64,000 nucleotides of DNA. It comes from Bacteroidales bacterium. Lineage in GTDB: Bacteria > Bacteroidota > Bacteroidia > Bacteroidales > UBA932. The position numbers and the translations under genes were made by a program. Shown piece after piece: positions 17,790-29,143 of the stretch; positions within the stretch are counted from its first letter, which is position 1, and the number at the start of each line of letters is the position of its first letter. The stretch is taken from assembly GCA_016287075.1 (NCBI GenBank), contig JAEEVC010000013.1, positions 1 through 64,000 of the forward strand. Reading direction: 5' to 3'. The notes under the pieces were generated by a model that ran no database searches, was not told where the DNA came from, and saw nothing but the letters and a program-made list of their open reading frames with translations.

Positions 17790-20700
17790 ATGAAGCTTTC
17801 AATGAAGTGGATACCCGCTTTGGCGTTGGTATCGCTGTTTGCCTGTTCACAGGCAGAAACGGACCTTCGGGATTCCCGCATGGTTGAGCCCGGGGTTTAT
17901 GGTACCCTTCCCGGAATCATCGACGGGGATGCCGTCGACACGAGGGCAACGCTCGATCCCGACAACGGCTGGGCTTTCAATTGGGAAGTCGGTGACGGAA
18001 TCAACATCTGGTCGGACAGCGGCACGCTCCTGATCTATGATGTCACGCAGGTCAATGGCGCCAATGCGACCTTCGACGGCGGTGGCTTTACCCTGACCGA
18101 GGGAGCAACCTATTATACCTCCTATCCGCTGGTCCGCAACGTCCGGGACAATTATCTTGCCCTGACCACGACATACGCGGGGCAGACGCAGGCGGCGGAC
18201 GGCGATGCCTCCCATCTGGGTGATTATATCTGCCTGTACGCTTCTGCGACGTGCACAGACGGGAATACCTCCTTCCAGTACCGGCATCTGTCCGGCTTTG
18301 TCCGCTTCGAGGTGACGCTCCCTGCACCGATGACGGTGACGGAGCTCTCGCTCATTGCGGATTCCGGTGCCAGTGATGCGTTTGCCGTCAGCGGCACGCT
18401 CAATGCCACCACCGGGGAATTCACGGCAACGACCACTTCTTCTGAAATGACGCTTGCCCTGGACAATGTCGCTGTGACGGACGGCGTACTCAATGCCTCC
18501 ATGGTCGTCGCGCCTTATGCGGCCGGTGCGTATATCGTCCGCATCAAGGATGACCAGGACAACGTCTACACCAGCCCGGCCGTTTCCAAGAAGGCCCTTG
18601 CCGCCGGCAGCGCCCAGCGCTATACCGTCACCGTCTATCCGGGCCTGGAACCGCCTGTCGCCCAGATCGGTGACGTGACGTACAGTTCACTGGCCGCAGC
18701 GGTCGCCGCCGTGCCTGCCGGTACGGAGACAACCATCACGATGCTTTCCAACCATACGATCGAAGGCAATGCCGGCGTGACCGTCCCTGCCGGGAAGATT
18801 GTCATCCTGGACCTGAACGGAAAGACGATAACCGGCGCTTTCGACCAGCCGACGACGGCACAGGCGATTGCCAACAAGGGAACGCTGACCATTACTGACA
18901 GCAGCTCCAGTCAGAACGGTACCATAACCATCGATGTCAGTGACGAGAATGCGGGCGCCCCGATGGACAAGAACTGGGCATCCAACGTCATACGGAATGA
19001 TGGTGTCCTCACCGTGAATGCCGGTACTATCTATAATGACGGGAATGGCGGTGCCTGCTATGCCGTCGACAATTATGGCTCTGCCAGTCTGACCGTGAAC
19101 GGAGGCGAACTGAATGCGAGTCGGGCCAGCGCAATCCGTTTGTTCTATGTAAATGGCGGCTCCCTGACCATCAATGACGGCATCATTGGAAGCGATGCTT
19201 CTTATATGGGCGTTCAGGTGATGGGTGTTAACGCTGCCAATGGAGTCAGCGTCAATGTGAACGGCGGCACCCTCTCCGGTACGTACGGTCTCTATGCCGG
19301 TGGCGGAAATGCATCCTGGGCGACTTCCCAGTTCAATATCACAGATGGCGTTTTCGAAGGAGGCGTCGGTTTCACTGGGGCTATCCCTGCCGACAATATC
19401 GATGTCTCCGGCGGTGAATACCACGCGTATCTGGTCAGCTACGGTACGGTGCGGTTCATCAAGGCCGGCAGGTTTACCGAAGAGGCCATGTATGCTTCGG
19501 CCGGATATCTGGCAGAGGGCTATAAGTTCGTACAGGACAGCGATATGTATGTCGTGGTCCCGAATGACGACCCCCGGGAGGCAATCCCGACCAATCTCGT
19601 TTACTATTACTGGCTCAACAGTGATAACAGCAGGGACGGCGGTTTTTATAACTTCTATGCCCCGTTCGAAGGTCCCGACCCGGTTCTGATGGATGGTGAG
19701 TTCATCGAATTGCTCGGGAACATCGAACTGTCAAAGGATGTCGCCTACCTTGAAGAATGCTCTTTCGGCGATCCGATCTTCAAGGGCGGTACCTTCTCCC
19801 TCACGTTCGGAGCGTATGACATCGACCTGAATGGCTATGCCTTCCCCATCCCCGTGGGTGTTTCCATCAACACCGACAGGCAGACCGACATCTTCTCTGC
19901 CCCTGAAGGCTATATCGTCAAGGAGACGGCACTCCCTGCGGGCGGAGACTTCACCTATAATTATTCTGTCGTCGGAGTCGTGGCCATGATCGGTGACGTC
20001 TGTTACGCATCCCTGGCCGAGGCGGTCGGGGACGTGCCTGAAGGAACCGAGACGACGATCACGATGGTTTCCGACCATGCCATCGAGGGCAATGCCGGTG
20101 TGACCATCCCTGCCGGAAAGAATGTCATCCTGAACCTGAACGGAAAGACCGTCACGTTGAACGTAGCTGAGTCCAAGGGATCACAGCTTATTACCAACAG
20201 AGGCATCCTGACCATTACTGACACCAGCGCGGAACAAGAAGGTAAACTGACGAATGCGGCCGGTGAGGGGCTGGCTGTCGGCTCCTGGCCCACCAATAAT
20301 TATGTTACCAATGTCATCACGAACAGCGGCACACTGAACATGGAGGCCGGCACGGTCGAGAACACCGCCCAGGGAAGCATCTGCTATGCCGTCGATAACA
20401 ACAGCACCTCCTACGATGCTACACTTAACATGAAAGGTGGTTTGCTGACATCTGCAGGTACGGTTGTCCGCCAGTTCTGCAACAGCACGGCAAAACAGAA
20501 TATTGTCAATGTCTCCGGCGGAACCATTGAAACCAACGGCTCTGCCGCCATCTGGACGCAGCTCCCGGGCAGCAACAGCAGCAGCCGGAAACTGGCCACG
20601 CTGAACATCACCGGCGGCGTAATACGCGCTTCGTCGTATGCCTGGTATGACTATTCGTACGGTGATTCCTTTGAAGCTGTCGAATACAGTATCAGCGGCG

Positions 20701-22265
20701 GTGAGTTATATGGGTATCTTTACAGCTATGCCGTCAGGGACGGGGTCAAGTCCGGATTCGTTACCGGCGGACTGTTCTCGACCGATGTTTCCGCCTATTG
20801 TGCTGACGGGTTTACTGCCGCCCCGTCCGCCGGTAGGCCGGGCATGTATGAAATCGTTCCTGCCGAGGTTTATTACTATTGGTTTGAGAATGATGTCCAG
20901 AAAGGCAGCTATCATCTGTTTGACGTGCCTTTCGTCAAGAATTATCTCTGTGACGGAGAGTTCATCGAACTGCTGAAGGATGTCTCCCTGTCCGGGGATA
21001 TCGCCTGCCAACTGACCGGCGGTACCTTTGCCCTTACGTTCGGCCCGTATGATATTACCAAGGGAAGTTACAGCGTGTCCTTGAAATCCGGAGTCAGCGT
21101 CAAGACCGACAAGCAGACCGATATCTTCTCGGCGGCCGATGCGGGCAGTTCGATCGTCGAAATCCCGATTTCGGACGGTGACTTCATTTACCAATACACT
21201 GCACTCAATGCCAGTACCGTGGCCATGATCGGAGACGCGCCCTACAACACCCTGACCGAAGCGCTCGCTGCGTCCCAGGCCGGAGATGTCATTAAACTGG
21301 TCAAGGATTATGATGCATCGGGCGAAGCGATGTCGGCCGGTACCCGGCAGTTCGTCGTCGACAAGAGCGTGACCATTGACGGCCAGAACCATACGCTCAT
21401 TACCAAAGAGCGCGGCTTTGGCATTGGGAACGTGAAGGGTAACCTTTCATCGGATGTCAATGTCACTTTCAAGGATATCACCATAGAAAACACATCCTTC
21501 GGCGCCCGTTGCATCGACACCCGTGGAAAGATCGGTACCCTGACGCTGGACGGCGTAACGCTCAGCACGGACGGGGCTGCCGGCGGGTACACCCAGCCCT
21601 TGACCATCGGTGGTAATCAGGCTTCGACTGCAACGGTCAACATCACGAACAGTACGATTCAGACAAACAATAATGGTACGGCGTACTATGCGATCATCAC
21701 CTTCAATCCCGTCAACATGACGATTTCGCAGAGCACGCTGAAGGGTTGGGCGTGTATTTATGCCAAGGGTCCGAACAGTTCCGCCGGTTCTGCCGGTTCG
21801 GTCTTTACCGTTTCCGACTGCACGCTGGAGTCAACGAACAACTATTCCGGGACGTCAAATTCTTTCGGCACCATCATGATTGAAGACGACAATGTGACCG
21901 TGAACCTGACCGGATCCCATATCAATATCCATAATTCCGGAGACCAGACACAGGCGATGGTTGGCTTCCCTGCCAACAATCAGTTTTCGCAGAATGCTGT
22001 TTCACTGGGGGCGGGCAACGTTGCCACGTTTGACAATACCGGTTCCGGCATGTGCGTTTTTGTCAGCAATTTGGGAGACAACAGTTTCTCGATCTCCGGC
22101 GGCCTCTATGATACGAACCCGATTGATTACGTAGGCCATGACGTCGCCTATGTCTGGGGGAATGCAACCGGTGACTCTTTCCTCGTGCTTCCGCAGTGGG
22201 ATACTCCCGGTTCGGAATACCCTGGTTACAGCCAGATCATGTTCGAAGAAGAGGGCGAATGGTGA
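17790..22265 (+). CDS. Giant surface lipoprotein: fimbrillin-like N-terminus plus tandem beta-helix repeats
   Basis: A 1491-residue lipoprotein (lipobox LFAC, C19). Residues about 45-285 resemble a fimbrillin/Mfa-like domain (DTRATL, WEVGDGINIW, a YTSYPL strand, then LSGFVRFEV). Two large repeats follow, about 288-731 and 732-1143. Each opens with AxIGDVxYxSLAEAV, an EGNAGV(T/I)PAGK segment and LNLNGKTxT, then runs into right-handed beta-helix-like strands rich in GGxLxxxG. Each closes with YYYW...DGEFIELL and TDxQTDIFSA. A third opening module at about 1144 leads into the final beta-helix region. The C-terminus is acidic (MFEEEGEW). It is likely a cell-surface adhesin or glycan-interacting protein; the exact role is unknown. 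Confidence 0.85.
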   Translation: MKLSMKWIPALALVSLFACSQAETDLRDSRMVEPGVYGTLPGIIDGDAVDTRATLDPDNGWAFNWEVGDGINIWSDSGTLLIYDVTQVNGANATFDGGGFTLTEGATYYTSYPLVRNVRDNYLALTTTYAGQTQAADGDASHLGDYICLYASATCTDGNTSFQYRHLSGFVRFEVTLPAPMTVTELSLIADSGASDAFAVSGTLNATTGEFTATTTSSEMTLALDNVAVTDGVLNASMVVAPYAAGAYIVRIKDDQDNVYTSPAVSKKALAAGSAQRYTVTVYPGLEPPVAQIGDVTYSSLAAAVAAVPAGTETTITMLSNHTIEGNAGVTVPAGKIVILDLNGKTITGAFDQPTTAQAIANKGTLTITDSSSSQNGTITIDVSDENAGAPMDKNWASNVIRNDGVLTVNAGTIYNDGNGGACYAVDNYGSASLTVNGGELNASRASAIRLFYVNGGSLTINDGIIGSDASYMGVQVMGVNAANGVSVNVNGGTLSGTYGLYAGGGNASWATSQFNITDGVFEGGVGFTGAIPADNIDVSGGEYHAYLVSYGTVRFIKAGRFTEEAMYASAGYLAEGYKFVQDSDMYVVVPNDDPREAIPTNLVYYYWLNSDNSRDGGFYNFYAPFEGPDPVLMDGEFIELLGNIELSKDVAYLEECSFGDPIFKGGTFSLTFGAYDIDLNGYAFPIPVGVSINTDRQTDIFSAPEGYIVKETALPAGGDFTYNYSVVGVVAMIGDVCYASLAEAVGDVPEGTETTITMVSDHAIEGNAGVTIPAGKNVILNLNGKTVTLNVAESKGSQLITNRGILTITDTSAEQEGKLTNAAGEGLAVGSWPTNNYVTNVITNSGTLNMEAGTVENTAQGSICYAVDNNSTSYDATLNMKGGLLTSAGTVVRQFCNSTAKQNIVNVSGGTIETNGSAAIWTQLPGSNSSSRKLATLNITGGVIRASSYAWYDYSYGDSFEAVEYSISGGELYGYLYSYAVRDGVKSGFVTGGLFSTDVSAYCADGFTAAPSAGRPGMYEIVPAEVYYYWFENDVQKGSYHLFDVPFVKNYLCDGEFIELLKDVSLSGDIACQLTGGTFALTFGPYDITKGSYSVSLKSGVSVKTDKQTDIFSAADAGSSIVEIPISDGDFIYQYTALNASTVAMIGDAPYNTLTEALAASQAGDVIKLVKDYDASGEAMSAGTRQFVVDKSVTIDGQNHTLITKERGFGIGNVKGNLSSDVNVTFKDITIENTSFGARCIDTRGKIGTLTLDGVTLSTDGAAGGYTQPLTIGGNQASTATVNITNSTIQTNNNGTAYYAIITFNPVNMTISQSTLKGWACIYAKGPNSSAGSAGSVFTVSDCTLESTNNYSGTSNSFGTIMIEDDNVTVNLTGSHINIHNSGDQTQAMVGFPANNQFSQNAVSLGAGNVATFDNTGSGMCVFVSNLGDNSFSISGGLYDTNPIDYVGHDVAYVWGNATGDSFLVLPQWDTPGSEYPGYSQIMFEEEGEW

Positions 22266-22317
22266 ACTGCTGTCAGAACATCCAAATCAGAAACACCTGA
22301 TTCATAGGTTTTTGTAG

Positions 22318-22351
22318 GAAATCGCCCCCTCGTTTCTGAGGGGGCGATTTC
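22318..22351 (+). terminator. Terminator after the 1491-residue lipoprotein
   Basis: A perfect 14-bp stem, GAAATCGCCCCCTC (22318-22331) with 22338-22351, and a 6-nt loop. It lies 52 bases after the stop. The following T content is modest (TTGTATTG). The rest of the gap to 22534 holds one weaker GC-rich hairpin (22470-22504) that may end the minus-strand operon. Confidence 0.75.
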
Positions 22352-22534
22352 TTGTATTGCGCTATGAATCAACAAGTTGTAATTTGAATGTTGATACTGA
22401 TTGCAGGACACGGAGCCGTCCCATTTCCTTTGCCGTGAGCGCGAAAGATGCCGGCGGTTTTGTCGCGTTCGCGAGCGTTTTGCCTTCGCTTGCGGGCGCT
22501 CGCGGGCTCGCTTCCCGGCTTTCCGTTCAACGGC

Positions 22535-23793
22535 CTACCATGTAATCCCGAGGCCGGCCTGGAGGGTGTTGCCGAGGACGGGATGGGCGGTAAGCCAGGC
22601 GAGATCGAGGCGGAGGGAAGTGCGGCTGAGGAAGGGAAGGGCGGAACGGTCCAGGCAGAGGCCGGCGCCGAGGGCGGCGAAGGAGGGGAGGACGGCGGAA
22701 CCGCCGTGGGCCGTCCAGCCGCCGGCGACGGTATGCCCTACGGCCAGGTGGTATCCAGCGCGGATGAAATACCGGCTCTGGAAGCCGTACTCGGCGCCGA
22801 GCGCAGCGGTGAGGCTGCCGCTGACGGGGAACCAGTCGAGGTCGGCGTTGAGGCGGATGCTGTGGAGGCCCATGCCGGCAGCCTCCCCCCGGGCTCCTTG
22901 CGAGGCAGACCTGCTCCGGGCTCCTTGCGAGGCAGACCTGCCCCGGGCACCTTGCAAGGTAGCCTCGTCCCGGGCTCCTTGCGAGGCAGACCTGTCCCGG
23001 GCTCTTTGCGAGGCGGCCCGGTAATTGCCATGCCGGGCGCCCTGCGCTGCCCCCGGACCGAAAGAGGCCTTCCATTCACCTCCGAGGGCGAGGGAGGTCG
23101 GCAGTCCATAGCGGCCGCATTCACGGACGAGTTGTCCGAGGTCCGCGACCGCGGCGCAAAGCCTGAAATCGCCCAGGAGGGCCGTGGCGGACAGGTCGAA
23201 GGCCAGCGCATGCAGGGAGTCATCCGGCAGCAGGCCGCTGCTCAGGACACGCAGGCCTGCGCCGGCGGAGAGCCATCCGTTCAGCGTATACGCGGCACCG
23301 CCGCCGAATGCGCGGTCCACAGGCGCAAAGCCAAGATCAGGGTCATACGGGCTGTGACTGGCCATGTAGCCGACGGCGAGGCCGATGCGCCCGAAACGCG
23401 CAGTCCCGGCAATGGCCGGAATCAGCATCCCGCCGGCCGGGGAGCCCTGGTAAGAGGCACTTCCGCCTGCCGCGGACCCCTGGGCTGCCGCGCTCCCGTC
23501 CGGTGCAAAACCCTGCGGACCAGCCGCCAGGCCCGGCGCCCAGCGCTGGAAGGAGGCCGCCACGTCGGCGGTCCCGGGAAGGAACGCCGTCGCGGACACA
23601 TTGCGGAAGGCCGCCCAGGCACCGCCGGACGCCCGTCCGGCATAGCCCATCGCCGCCGTCTGCGGATCGGTCTGGATGCGGCAGAAGGCCATGGCCTCGT
23701 TCCGTGCGGTTTCCTGCGCGGAGACGGTTCCCGCGGAAAGGGCCCCCGCTACAACGGCAGCAGCAAGAAACTTGAGTATCAGCACCTTCCGTC

Positions 23794-23797
<4 letters not shown>
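22535..23797 (-). CDS. PorV/PorQ-like outer-membrane beta-barrel protein
   Basis: A 420-residue protein from the ATG at 23797, which overlaps the subtilase stop by 4 bases. The cleavable signal ends ...TVSAQ. The mature N-terminus (ARNEAMAFCRIQTDPQTAAMGYAG, in two parts) fits the opening of PorV/PorQ family barrels, which resemble FadL. The rest alternates short strands and loops and ends in an aromatic (GITW), as barrels do. Two loops are low-complexity: a Gly/Ala/Ser stretch near 120-140, and a tandem 9-residue repeat near 258-302 coded by 27-bp repeats (22891-23025). In T9SS species PorV shuttles cargo. Here it is the last gene of a peptide-import operon, so its partner may be the subtilase upstream. 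Confidence 0.75.
22891..23025. repeat. 27-bp tandem repeat, five units, inside the PorV-like gene
   Basis: Units start at 22891, 22918, 22945, 22972 and 22999, each beginning GGGCTCCTTGCG or a near variant. Each encodes nine residues of the SASQGARxR type on the minus strand. The copy number keeps frame, so unit gain or loss would change only the length of a surface loop. Confidence 0.9.
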
Positions 23798-25731
<1,934 letters not shown>

Positions 25732-25736
25732 GGGGA

Positions 25737-26819
25737 TTACAGCTGCTTGAGGACCAGGTCGTTCATGATGATGGAGTTCTCGTACGAGGTACCGGAGAGG
25801 TCAGCCTTCTCCCAGGTCGAGAACATGAAGTAGTCGCCCACGAAGGCGGAATGGTCCGGTTTCGCGATCCATTTTCCGTCCTCGCCCTTCTCGAAATCGA
25901 AGGGATAGTAGCCCTTGTGCGTGGAATTGGAGAATTCCACTTCGCGCGCATAGGCGACGAGCGGGACCACGGTGAAGTCGATGCCGCGCGCCGTGTACGT
26001 ACCGATGACCCGTCCGAGCGGGAGATACATCCGGAAGACCTCCATCTTGACCGACAGGTCGCAGACGAGGCTGTTGCCGTTGTCGACGCCCAGATAGAAG
26101 AGTTCGCCGTTCTCCAGCGCCTCTTCGTCCGGTTCGGTTTCGAGGTCCAGGAAGGCGAAATAGGTCATCTGCCTGCCGGCGGCATTCGTGAAGACCCAGT
26201 CGTAGTCGCCCATCATGCCCGCATCGACGGGGTTGAACTGGACGACGGCGACGGAATCCTTGTAGGTGCCGCAGTTGTAGGCCACATAGCCCTTGCGGTA
26301 GTCCTTGGTCTCGTTCTCGTCCACGGTGATGGCCAGGTTGCCCTGCTCGTCCGCGTTGACGTGAAGCCATTCTGCGTGGCTCTCGAAGCTGATCGGGTAG
26401 TTGGTCTCGTAGGCAAGGGACACGTTGTCGGGCTTGTTGTCGAGGTTGATGTCCTTGTTGTCCAGGGCGACGATGATGCCGCTCTGCTGGACCGTCAGGC
26501 GGAACTGCTGGTCCGCGGCGGTGAGGGTGACGCCGGAATAGCGGCTCTCGATGCCGTCGTAGTCGTCAACTTTCACATTGATGCGGCCCTGCCCCACGGT
26601 GACATGGCACCAGGACGGATAGTCGGCGACGGCCTTGACTTCATTCTCCGACTCGAAGAGGAAGGCGTCCTCGCCGCCGGTGGGCGGGAGCATCATCTCG
26701 CCTTTGAGGATCTTGATGGCGGGAGCGGTCTCCTCCACGACCGGCGTTTTCTCCACGCAGGCGGTCAGGGAGAGGAACAGGCCCAGGAGGGCGGGTGCGA
26801 TGCAATAGCGGATTTTCAT
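25737..26819 (-). CDS. BACON-like lipoprotein of the import operon
   Basis: A 360-residue lipoprotein (lipobox LTAC, C21). I chose the ATG at 26819 because the Shine-Dalgarno GGAGG sits 7 bases before it; another ATG lies two codons upstream. Residues about 35-200 form two BACON/Ig-like beta-sandwich repeats (SWCHVTVGQGRINVKVDDYDG, AEWLHVNADEQGNLAITVDEN, quoted in separate parts). The C-terminal part (about 210-360) is a separate beta-rich domain with no motif I recognise. Such proteins are commonly coded beside DUF4302 and zinc-metallohydrolase lipoproteins in RagAB-type loci and probably bind substrate at the surface. Confidence 0.75.
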   Translation of the reverse strand: MKIRYCIAPALLGLFLSLTACVEKTPVVEETAPAIKILKGEMMLPPTGGEDAFLFESENEVKAVADYPSWCHVTVGQGRINVKVDDYDGIESRYSGVTLTAADQQFRLTVQQSGIIVALDNKDINLDNKPDNVSLAYETNYPISFESHAEWLHVNADEQGNLAITVDENETKDYRKGYVAYNCGTYKDSVAVVQFNPVDAGMMGDYDWVFTNAAGRQMTYFAFLDLETEPDEEALENGELFYLGVDNGNSLVCDLSVKMEVFRMYLPLGRVIGTYTARGIDFTVVPLVAYAREVEFSNSTHKGYYPFDFEKGEDGKWIAKPDHSAFVGDYFMFSTWEKADLSGTSYENSIIMNDLVLKQL

Positions 26820-26834
26820 GGTCATTCCTCCTTG

Positions 26835-28190
26835 CTAATCGTTCAGTTTGTACATGGCCTTCGGCGTGATCTGGACGGACTCATTGCCGTTGGAGGCCGT
26901 GAAAGCGACGGTCTGGGGACCCATGGAGTAGCCGTTGGCATCCCGGACGAAGCCTTCGGAAAGGTCGTACAGGCGCAGCAGGAAGGACTCCGTGATGAAT
27001 TTCGGCGTCAGGCCGCGGTCCTGCCATTTGTAGCGGGGATTCGCCTCGTCCCTGTTCCAGACGGCGGCGAAACCGCTCTGGTCCTCGCCGAGGATGTATC
27101 CGTTCGTCGAAAGGGGGACGAAGATGACATAGCCGTCCCGCTCCTTGTACGCCTCCATCGATCCGATCTTGGCGACGAACTGGGCCTCCATGGTGAGGCG
27201 TCCGGCCACGATGTCGTAGCCGAAGTACATGTTGAATTTCGGGCTCATGCCTTCGACGATATAGACCTGCTCCTCCTCATCGGGAGTCAGTTCGATCTCG
27301 AACAGGCCTTCTTCATGCTCGAACATGTAGCGGCCGGTGAAGAATTCGTACGGCAGCCAGTCCTTCGGGATGTAGCCCTTCAGCCTGAGGTCGGAACCGG
27401 CGCTGAAGCTCGTGTCCGCCGGCTGGAAGGAGATCTGGTCGATGACGGTTTCCTGGAAGGTGATGGGCTCATAGAACTTGAGGCCGTGGTCCGTCAGGAT
27501 GTACGGTGCCGTCTCGGTGACCGGCTCGATGCTGGAGTACTCGTCGATGTCTTCCTGGATGGTGAACTGCTTGTTCAGCACGTCGATGGTCCCGCGGACC
27601 GCGGTCGAGCCGCAGGTTCCCTTGAAACTGCTGACATGGAACGACTTGTTCATGTCGAACAGGCGGTTGATGTACTGGTCGGCAGGCTCTTCGAGCGGGT
27701 ACATCTTGCACATCTTGCCGGAACGCTTGCCCTTCAGGATGACTTCCTCGTCCTTGCAGCTGATAATCAGGAACTCGAAGTCGCCGCCCCGGGATTCATA
27801 GTATTCGCTGCTCGGGATGGCGTACTTGTGGAGGATCGGGCTGAAGGAGTCGAAGGAGAGGACGGGACCGTCGTCGTTGGTGAAGCGGTAGTAGCTCGTG
27901 AAGGAGGAGTCCTTGTACTCCTCGGTCCTCACGCGGACGGTGTCGATCTCCGCTCCGAATTCGAGGGTCAGGTTCTTGCCGCCGAAATCGAAATCGACGT
28001 TGCCGATGAAATATTCCATGCGCCAGCCGTAGCGGGGCTTAGCGAGGGTTTCGCGGGTTTTTTTCTGGACGGCCTGCAGGCGCTCGGCGGCGGACTGGTC
28101 AAAATAGCTCACCTGGTCCTTCAGGCATGAAGGGACGAGCAGGATAACAAGGGCCGCCAGGTAAGGAAGGACGTTTATTTTCAGATTCAT
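26835..28190 (-). CDS. DUF4302-like lipoprotein of the import operon
   Basis: A 451-residue lipoprotein (lipobox VPSC, C22). The mature N-terminus reads LKDQVSYFDQSAAERL, typical of the DUF4302 family of Bacteroidetes lipoproteins found with SusC/SusD. The rest is beta-rich with many aromatic residues (WRMEYFIGNVDF, YYRFTNDDGPVLSFDSFSP) and no catalytic motif that I recognise. It lies 15 bases after the zinc-metallohydrolase gene. Biochemical function is unknown. From context it is an accessory surface protein for the transporter. Confidence 0.75.
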   Translation of the reverse strand: MNLKINVLPYLAALVILLVPSCLKDQVSYFDQSAAERLQAVQKKTRETLAKPRYGWRMEYFIGNVDFDFGGKNLTLEFGAEIDTVRVRTEEYKDSSFTSYYRFTNDDGPVLSFDSFSPILHKYAIPSSEYYESRGGDFEFLIISCKDEEVILKGKRSGKMCKMYPLEEPADQYINRLFDMNKSFHVSSFKGTCGSTAVRGTIDVLNKQFTIQEDIDEYSSIEPVTETAPYILTDHGLKFYEPITFQETVIDQISFQPADTSFSAGSDLRLKGYIPKDWLPYEFFTGRYMFEHEEGLFEIELTPDEEEQVYIVEGMSPKFNMYFGYDIVAGRLTMEAQFVAKIGSMEAYKERDGYVIFVPLSTNGYILGEDQSGFAAVWNRDEANPRYKWQDRGLTPKFITESFLLRLYDLSEGFVRDANGYSMGPQTVAFTASNGNESVQITPKAMYKLND

Positions 28191-28204
28191 ACGCAGGTTC
28201 CTCC

Positions 28205-29131
28205 TTATTTGATGGTGATGTCATGCAGATCGACTTTCCCGGAGAAGACGTCGTCCTGCCGCCGGAGAACGGTGGCGCGGAGCCGGTCCAGGTCGATGGA
28301 ATAGGCGCTCTGGAGATAGTCGCGGACGATGTCGAGCTTGGCTTCGAGGTACTGGGCGGCGTCGCCGGCCCCCTCGAGTTGCTGCTCCCACCATTCCTGG
28401 TCGTGGGTGATGTACTCGGACAGCATCTCGGCGAAGTCCTCCCCGTGGGAATGCTGGGAGTAGTCGGTGATGAAGCCGTATTCCAGGTGGTGGCTCTCAT
28501 ACGGCTCCTCGTTCCAGCTGTCCGCCACGTAGCCGGTGCCCGTGATGGACTTGAACTCGACGGGGTAGTCCTTGTTCTGGTTCAGGATATGGGTGAACTC
28601 GTGGTGGATCGTCTTGATGAAGTAGTGGTTGAGGGATTCCTCCGGGTTGCCGTAGAAATCGCCGTACCCTTCCTCCAGGGTCTCCTTCAGCAGGTTGATG
28701 CCCGCGAGGAAGATCTTCTTGCCGCCTTCCGCGGTACCGAGGATGATCGTGCCGTTGTTGCGGTACTCCCATTCGCCGGTGAGGAAGAACATTTTCGGGA
28801 AATACTTGCGCGTGAAGGAGATACCGGCCACTTCGTCGTAGGTCTCGACGCAGAGGTACTTCACCAGGTGGGCCATCACGATGGAATACTCGTATTCGGC
28901 CGGGATGGTGAAATAGTTCATGTCGGACTCGTTCATCTCGTAGCGGTACTTGAAGTCGATGTTGTACGGGTTGCGGTAGTTGGCCTCCAGCCATTTGTCG
29001 AAATCGTTCAGCTCGGTCTGGGAGACCTGGATGACGCTCTCGGGGTTGAGCGTTTCCTTCTCGCAGGAGACGGCGGCGCCGGCCAGGAGTGCGACGGCCG
29101 CGATGAGGATATATTTTTTCATATCTTTCAT
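28205..29131 (-). CDS. Substrate-import-associated zinc metallohydrolase lipoprotein
   Basis: A 308-residue lipoprotein (lipobox AVSC, C23). The zincin motif HEFTH is at 177-181 (within IHHEFTHILNQ), and HGEDFAEMLSEYI later may supply the third ligand. Length and neighbours match the family known as substrate-import-associated zinc metallohydrolase (TIGR04549), which accompanies SusC/SusD pairs. An alternative start at 29122 gives MKKYILI and is almost as likely. It probably trims peptides or other ligands at the surface before import, but the substrate is unknown. Confidence 0.85.
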   Translation of the reverse strand: MKDMKKYILIAAVALLAGAAVSCEKETLNPESVIQVSQTELNDFDKWLEANYRNPYNIDFKYRYEMNESDMNYFTIPAEYEYSIVMAHLVKYLCVETYDEVAGISFTRKYFPKMFFLTGEWEYRNNGTIILGTAEGGKKIFLAGINLLKETLEEGYGDFYGNPEESLNHYFIKTIHHEFTHILNQNKDYPVEFKSITGTGYVADSWNEEPYESHHLEYGFITDYSQHSHGEDFAEMLSEYITHDQEWWEQQLEGAGDAAQYLEAKLDIVRDYLQSAYSIDLDRLRATVLRRQDDVFSGKVDLHDITIK

Positions 29132-29143
29132 GGCTCCTTCAGT

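Noticed and set aside
22891..23025. CRISPR array
   Set aside because: Repeats are directly adjacent without unique spacers and lie inside a coding frame; no cas genes.
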